DNA of 6,381 bases from Candidatus Omnitrophota bacterium (GTDB taxonomy: Bacteria; Omnitrophota; Gorgyraeia; Gorgyraeales; Gorgyraeaceae), in the NCBI GenBank assembly GCA_018901615.1, contig JAHIEN010000051.1, forward strand, positions 1 through 6,381, written 5' to 3'. The translations under genes were made by a program, and so were the position numbers. The notes below the pieces were generated by a model. The model made no database searches. It was not told the DNA's origin and saw only the letters and a program-made list of their open reading frames with translations. Positions 5,026-6,381 of this stretch are shown here, piece by piece (the stretch's first letter is position 1; each line of letters begins with the position of its first letter).

Positions 5026-6096
5026 ATGAAGATCGGGATAGATATACGCTCCACTCTTAAAAAGACGCGCACAGGTATAGGGAGATATGCTATTAATCTG
5101 GTCAATGCCCTTGCAGGGGTTGATAAGGAGAACGAATATCTTCTTTATAGCCGTAAGAAGCTCGTGGATTTTAAGAGGCGCCTGCCGCGCCTTCCAGGCA
5201 AGAACTTTTCGCACCGCGTGGATTATTTTAAAAAAGGACCCGGGAGGTTAATAGGGGATGTCGATGTATTTTATACATCGGCATATGACCTGAGAAAGCC
5301 TGGTAATGCCATGTTTATAATAAGCGTGCATGATGTGATCCATCGGGCTTTTCCTCTGGGCCATGATGAGAAGACAATAAAAGAGATCGATGAAAAGTTT
5401 AAACGGGCGCTTGGCGAGGCGGATTTACTGGTGGCGTCTTCTTACAATACCAGGTCAGATCTAAAGAGATTTTACGGCGTTGATGAAGAACGCGTGAAAG
5501 TGGTATATCCGGGTGTAGCCATGTTCGAGGTTAAGCCTCGTCGAGGCTTAACCTCGAACATGGATGATTCTTATATACTTTTCGTGGGGACGCTTGAACC
5601 CAGAAAGAATGTTGACGGTCTTATAAGGGCGTTTACATGGCTTAAGAAAGAATCCGGCCTGCCGCACAAGCTTTACATAGCGGGCATGAAGGGCTGGATG
5701 TATGAACCTATCTTTAAGGCATGTGAAGAGTCTGAGTTTAAAAAGGATATAGTCTTTAAGGGGTCTCTGCCAGAGGAAGCGTTGAGGGAGTTATATGAGG
5801 GGGCCTCGGTTTTTGTTTACCCGTCGTTTTATGAAGGGTTTGGCCTGCCTATTATAGAGGCGTTTAGCTGCGGGGTGCCTGTTGTGACCTCAAAGACGTC
5901 CAGCTGCGGCGAGGTAGCAGGGGACGCGGCCCTGACAATAGATCCTGGCGATTATAAAGACATGGGCCAGGCAATATTGCGATTAATAAATGATAAAGCT
6001 CTAAGGGATGAAAAGATCAAAAAAGGCATTGAAAGGGCGCGTGAGTTCAGCTGGGATAAAACGGCAGGGGAATTTTTAGATATTTTTTCTGAGTGA
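5026..6096 (+). CDS. GT4-family glycosyltransferase (mannosyltransferase-like)
   Basis: A 356-residue GT-B glycosyltransferase of the GT4 group, closest in motif pattern to the MtfB-like mannosyltransferases of capsule and O-antigen loci. Seen: MKIGIDIRS and TGIGRY at the N-terminus (acceptor-domain loop), ISVHDVIH, VASSYNTRSDL, VYPGV ending the acceptor domain, FVGTLEPRKN opening the donor domain, and the EX7E motif in FYEGFGLPIIEAFSCGVPVV. The ATG at 5026 is preferred because MKIGID is the family's usual beginning; an in-frame TTG at 5020 would add only two residues and overlaps the repeat. Neither start has a Shine-Dalgarno, the 53-bp inverted repeat occupying that space. Residues 166-179 (MFEVKPRRGLTSNM), in the linker between the two domains, are encoded by a palindromic repeat. 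The motifs are intact, so the enzyme is probably active. Its donor is unknown. Confidence 0.92.
   Translation: MKIGIDIRSTLKKTRTGIGRYAINLVNALAGVDKENEYLLYSRKKLVDFKRRLPRLPGKNFSHRVDYFKKGPGRLIGDVDVFYTSAYDLRKPGNAMFIISVHDVIHRAFPLGHDEKTIKEIDEKFKRALGEADLLVASSYNTRSDLKRFYGVDEERVKVVYPGVAMFEVKPRRGLTSNMDDSYILFVGTLEPRKNVDGLIRAFTWLKKESGLPHKLYIAGMKGWMYEPIFKACEESEFKKDIVFKGSLPEEALRELYEGASVFVYPSFYEGFGLPIIEAFSCGVPVVTSKTSSCGEVAGDAALTIDPGDYKDMGQAILRLINDKALRDEKIKKGIERAREFSWDKTAGEFLDIFSE
5519..5563. repeat. In-frame intragenic copy of the palindromic element
   Basis: Bases 5521-5540 (ATGTTCGAGGTTAAGCCTCG) and 5542-5561 are exact reverse complements around a single T. With flanking CC and GG the palindrome reaches 45 bp. 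It equals the intergenic element at 4968-5020 minus the central AACAGAAAGTGT (12 nt). It stays in frame and encodes MFEVKPRRGLTSNM, in the loop joining the two glycosyltransferase domains, a tolerant place for extra residues. The match to the intergenic copy is exact outside the missing centre, so recent copying or continuing sequence homogenisation is likely. Confidence 0.88.
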
Positions 6097-6381
6097 CGGG
6101 TTCAGCTCCGGGTCGTTGTAGAGCTTGTGCTGTTTGTAGGATTTAAGGCGTTTCCTTCCAGAATAATAATCATTTAACAGGTCTTCGAGGCACTTTACCA
6201 GGTCGCGCGAGCGGTCTTCGACTTCTTCCAGCATTTTCTTACACCTCTTGATATGGGCGTCGCTGGCATCTTTACGCTTGATTTCATTTTTAAGCGAGTG
6301 AGATCTCATAGCGAGTATGATAATGCGGTCAAATACGCTTCCAGGGGTTTCCGAGTTAAGAAGAGCCTTTTTATCAATAGA
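6076..6381 (-). CDS. DUF4254 family protein, C-terminal part (N-terminus outside window)
   Basis: The frame is open to the right edge, so the visible 101 residues are a C-terminal fragment and the internal Met at 6309 is not the start. It reads TPGSVFDRIIILAMR, then a charged helical stretch with RCKKMLEEVEDRSRDLVKCL, and ends KSYKQHKLYNDPELNPSL. This layout, especially the FDRIIIL segment and the closing YKQxKxYNDPxLNP signature, matches the DUF4254 family as I remember it: a helical family of unknown function often encoded among glycosyltransferase genes of lipopolysaccharide or exopolysaccharide loci. No membrane segment is visible. It runs against the other genes and its 3' end overlaps the glycosyltransferase by 21 nt, so no terminator separates the convergent pair. 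The family call rests on motif memory; the function is unknown. Confidence 0.75.
   Translation of the reverse strand, partial: SIDKKALLNSETPGSVFDRIIILAMRSHSLKNEIKRKDASDAHIKRCKKMLEEVEDRSRDLVKCLEDLLNDYYSGRKRLKSYKQHKLYNDPELNPSLRKNI

Noticed and set aside
4968..5563. The two palindromic copies as a CRISPR array.
   Set aside because: There are only two copies 500 bp apart, they are palindromes differing in length, one lies within a coding region, and there are no regular spacers or cas genes.

Overview
The window is a stretch of bacterial cell-surface polysaccharide genes. It is moderately AT-rich and densely packed, with intergenic gaps of roughly 130 bases or less, so no gene-free stretch exceeds 300 bases. 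A small coiled-coil protein, a lone DUF4254 protein, abundant palindromic repeats and a WecA-type/CapD-type fusion would suit an uncultivated Gram-negative lineage such as Omnitrophota or a relative. That placement is a weak inference, because no phylogenetic marker is present.

Layout on the + strand: (1) the 3' part of a GT4 glycosyltransferase that begins before the window (1-1017); (2) a promoter, then a small coiled-coil gene overlapping by ATGA an extended-SDR nucleotide-sugar epimerase/dehydratase (1079-2350); (3) a repeat-rich spacer with two unrelated palindromes and a likely operator (2347-2478); (4) a visibly AT-richer toxin-antitoxin pair, an excisionase-type HTH protein and a Doc/Fic toxin (2479-3156); (5) a near-consensus promoter placed so that its transcript would be leaderless, driving a 590-residue membrane protein that joins a WecA/MraY-type phosphoglycosyltransferase to the N-terminal half of a CapD/FlaA1-type protein (3190-4962); (6) a 53-bp inverted repeat filling most of the next gap; (7) a second GT4 glycosyltransferase (5026-6096). 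On the - strand, the C-terminal part of a DUF4254 protein enters from the right edge and overlaps that gene tail to tail.

Together the genes suggest lipid-linked glycan assembly: the SDR makes a nucleotide sugar, the WecA-like domain loads the first sugar phosphate onto undecaprenyl phosphate, and the two GT4 enzymes extend the chain. The toxin-antitoxin pair looks like an inserted cassette.

The most unusual aspect is repeat DNA inside coding sequence. The first glycosyltransferase carries what looks like a 45-nt in-frame insertion built on a palindrome, bounded by 6-bp direct repeats, and also a heptamer tandem repeat. The second carries an in-frame 41-bp palindrome that equals the intergenic 53-bp palindrome just upstream of the same gene minus its central 12 nt. 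This resembles the protein-coding palindromic elements known from Rickettsia, but with different sequences.
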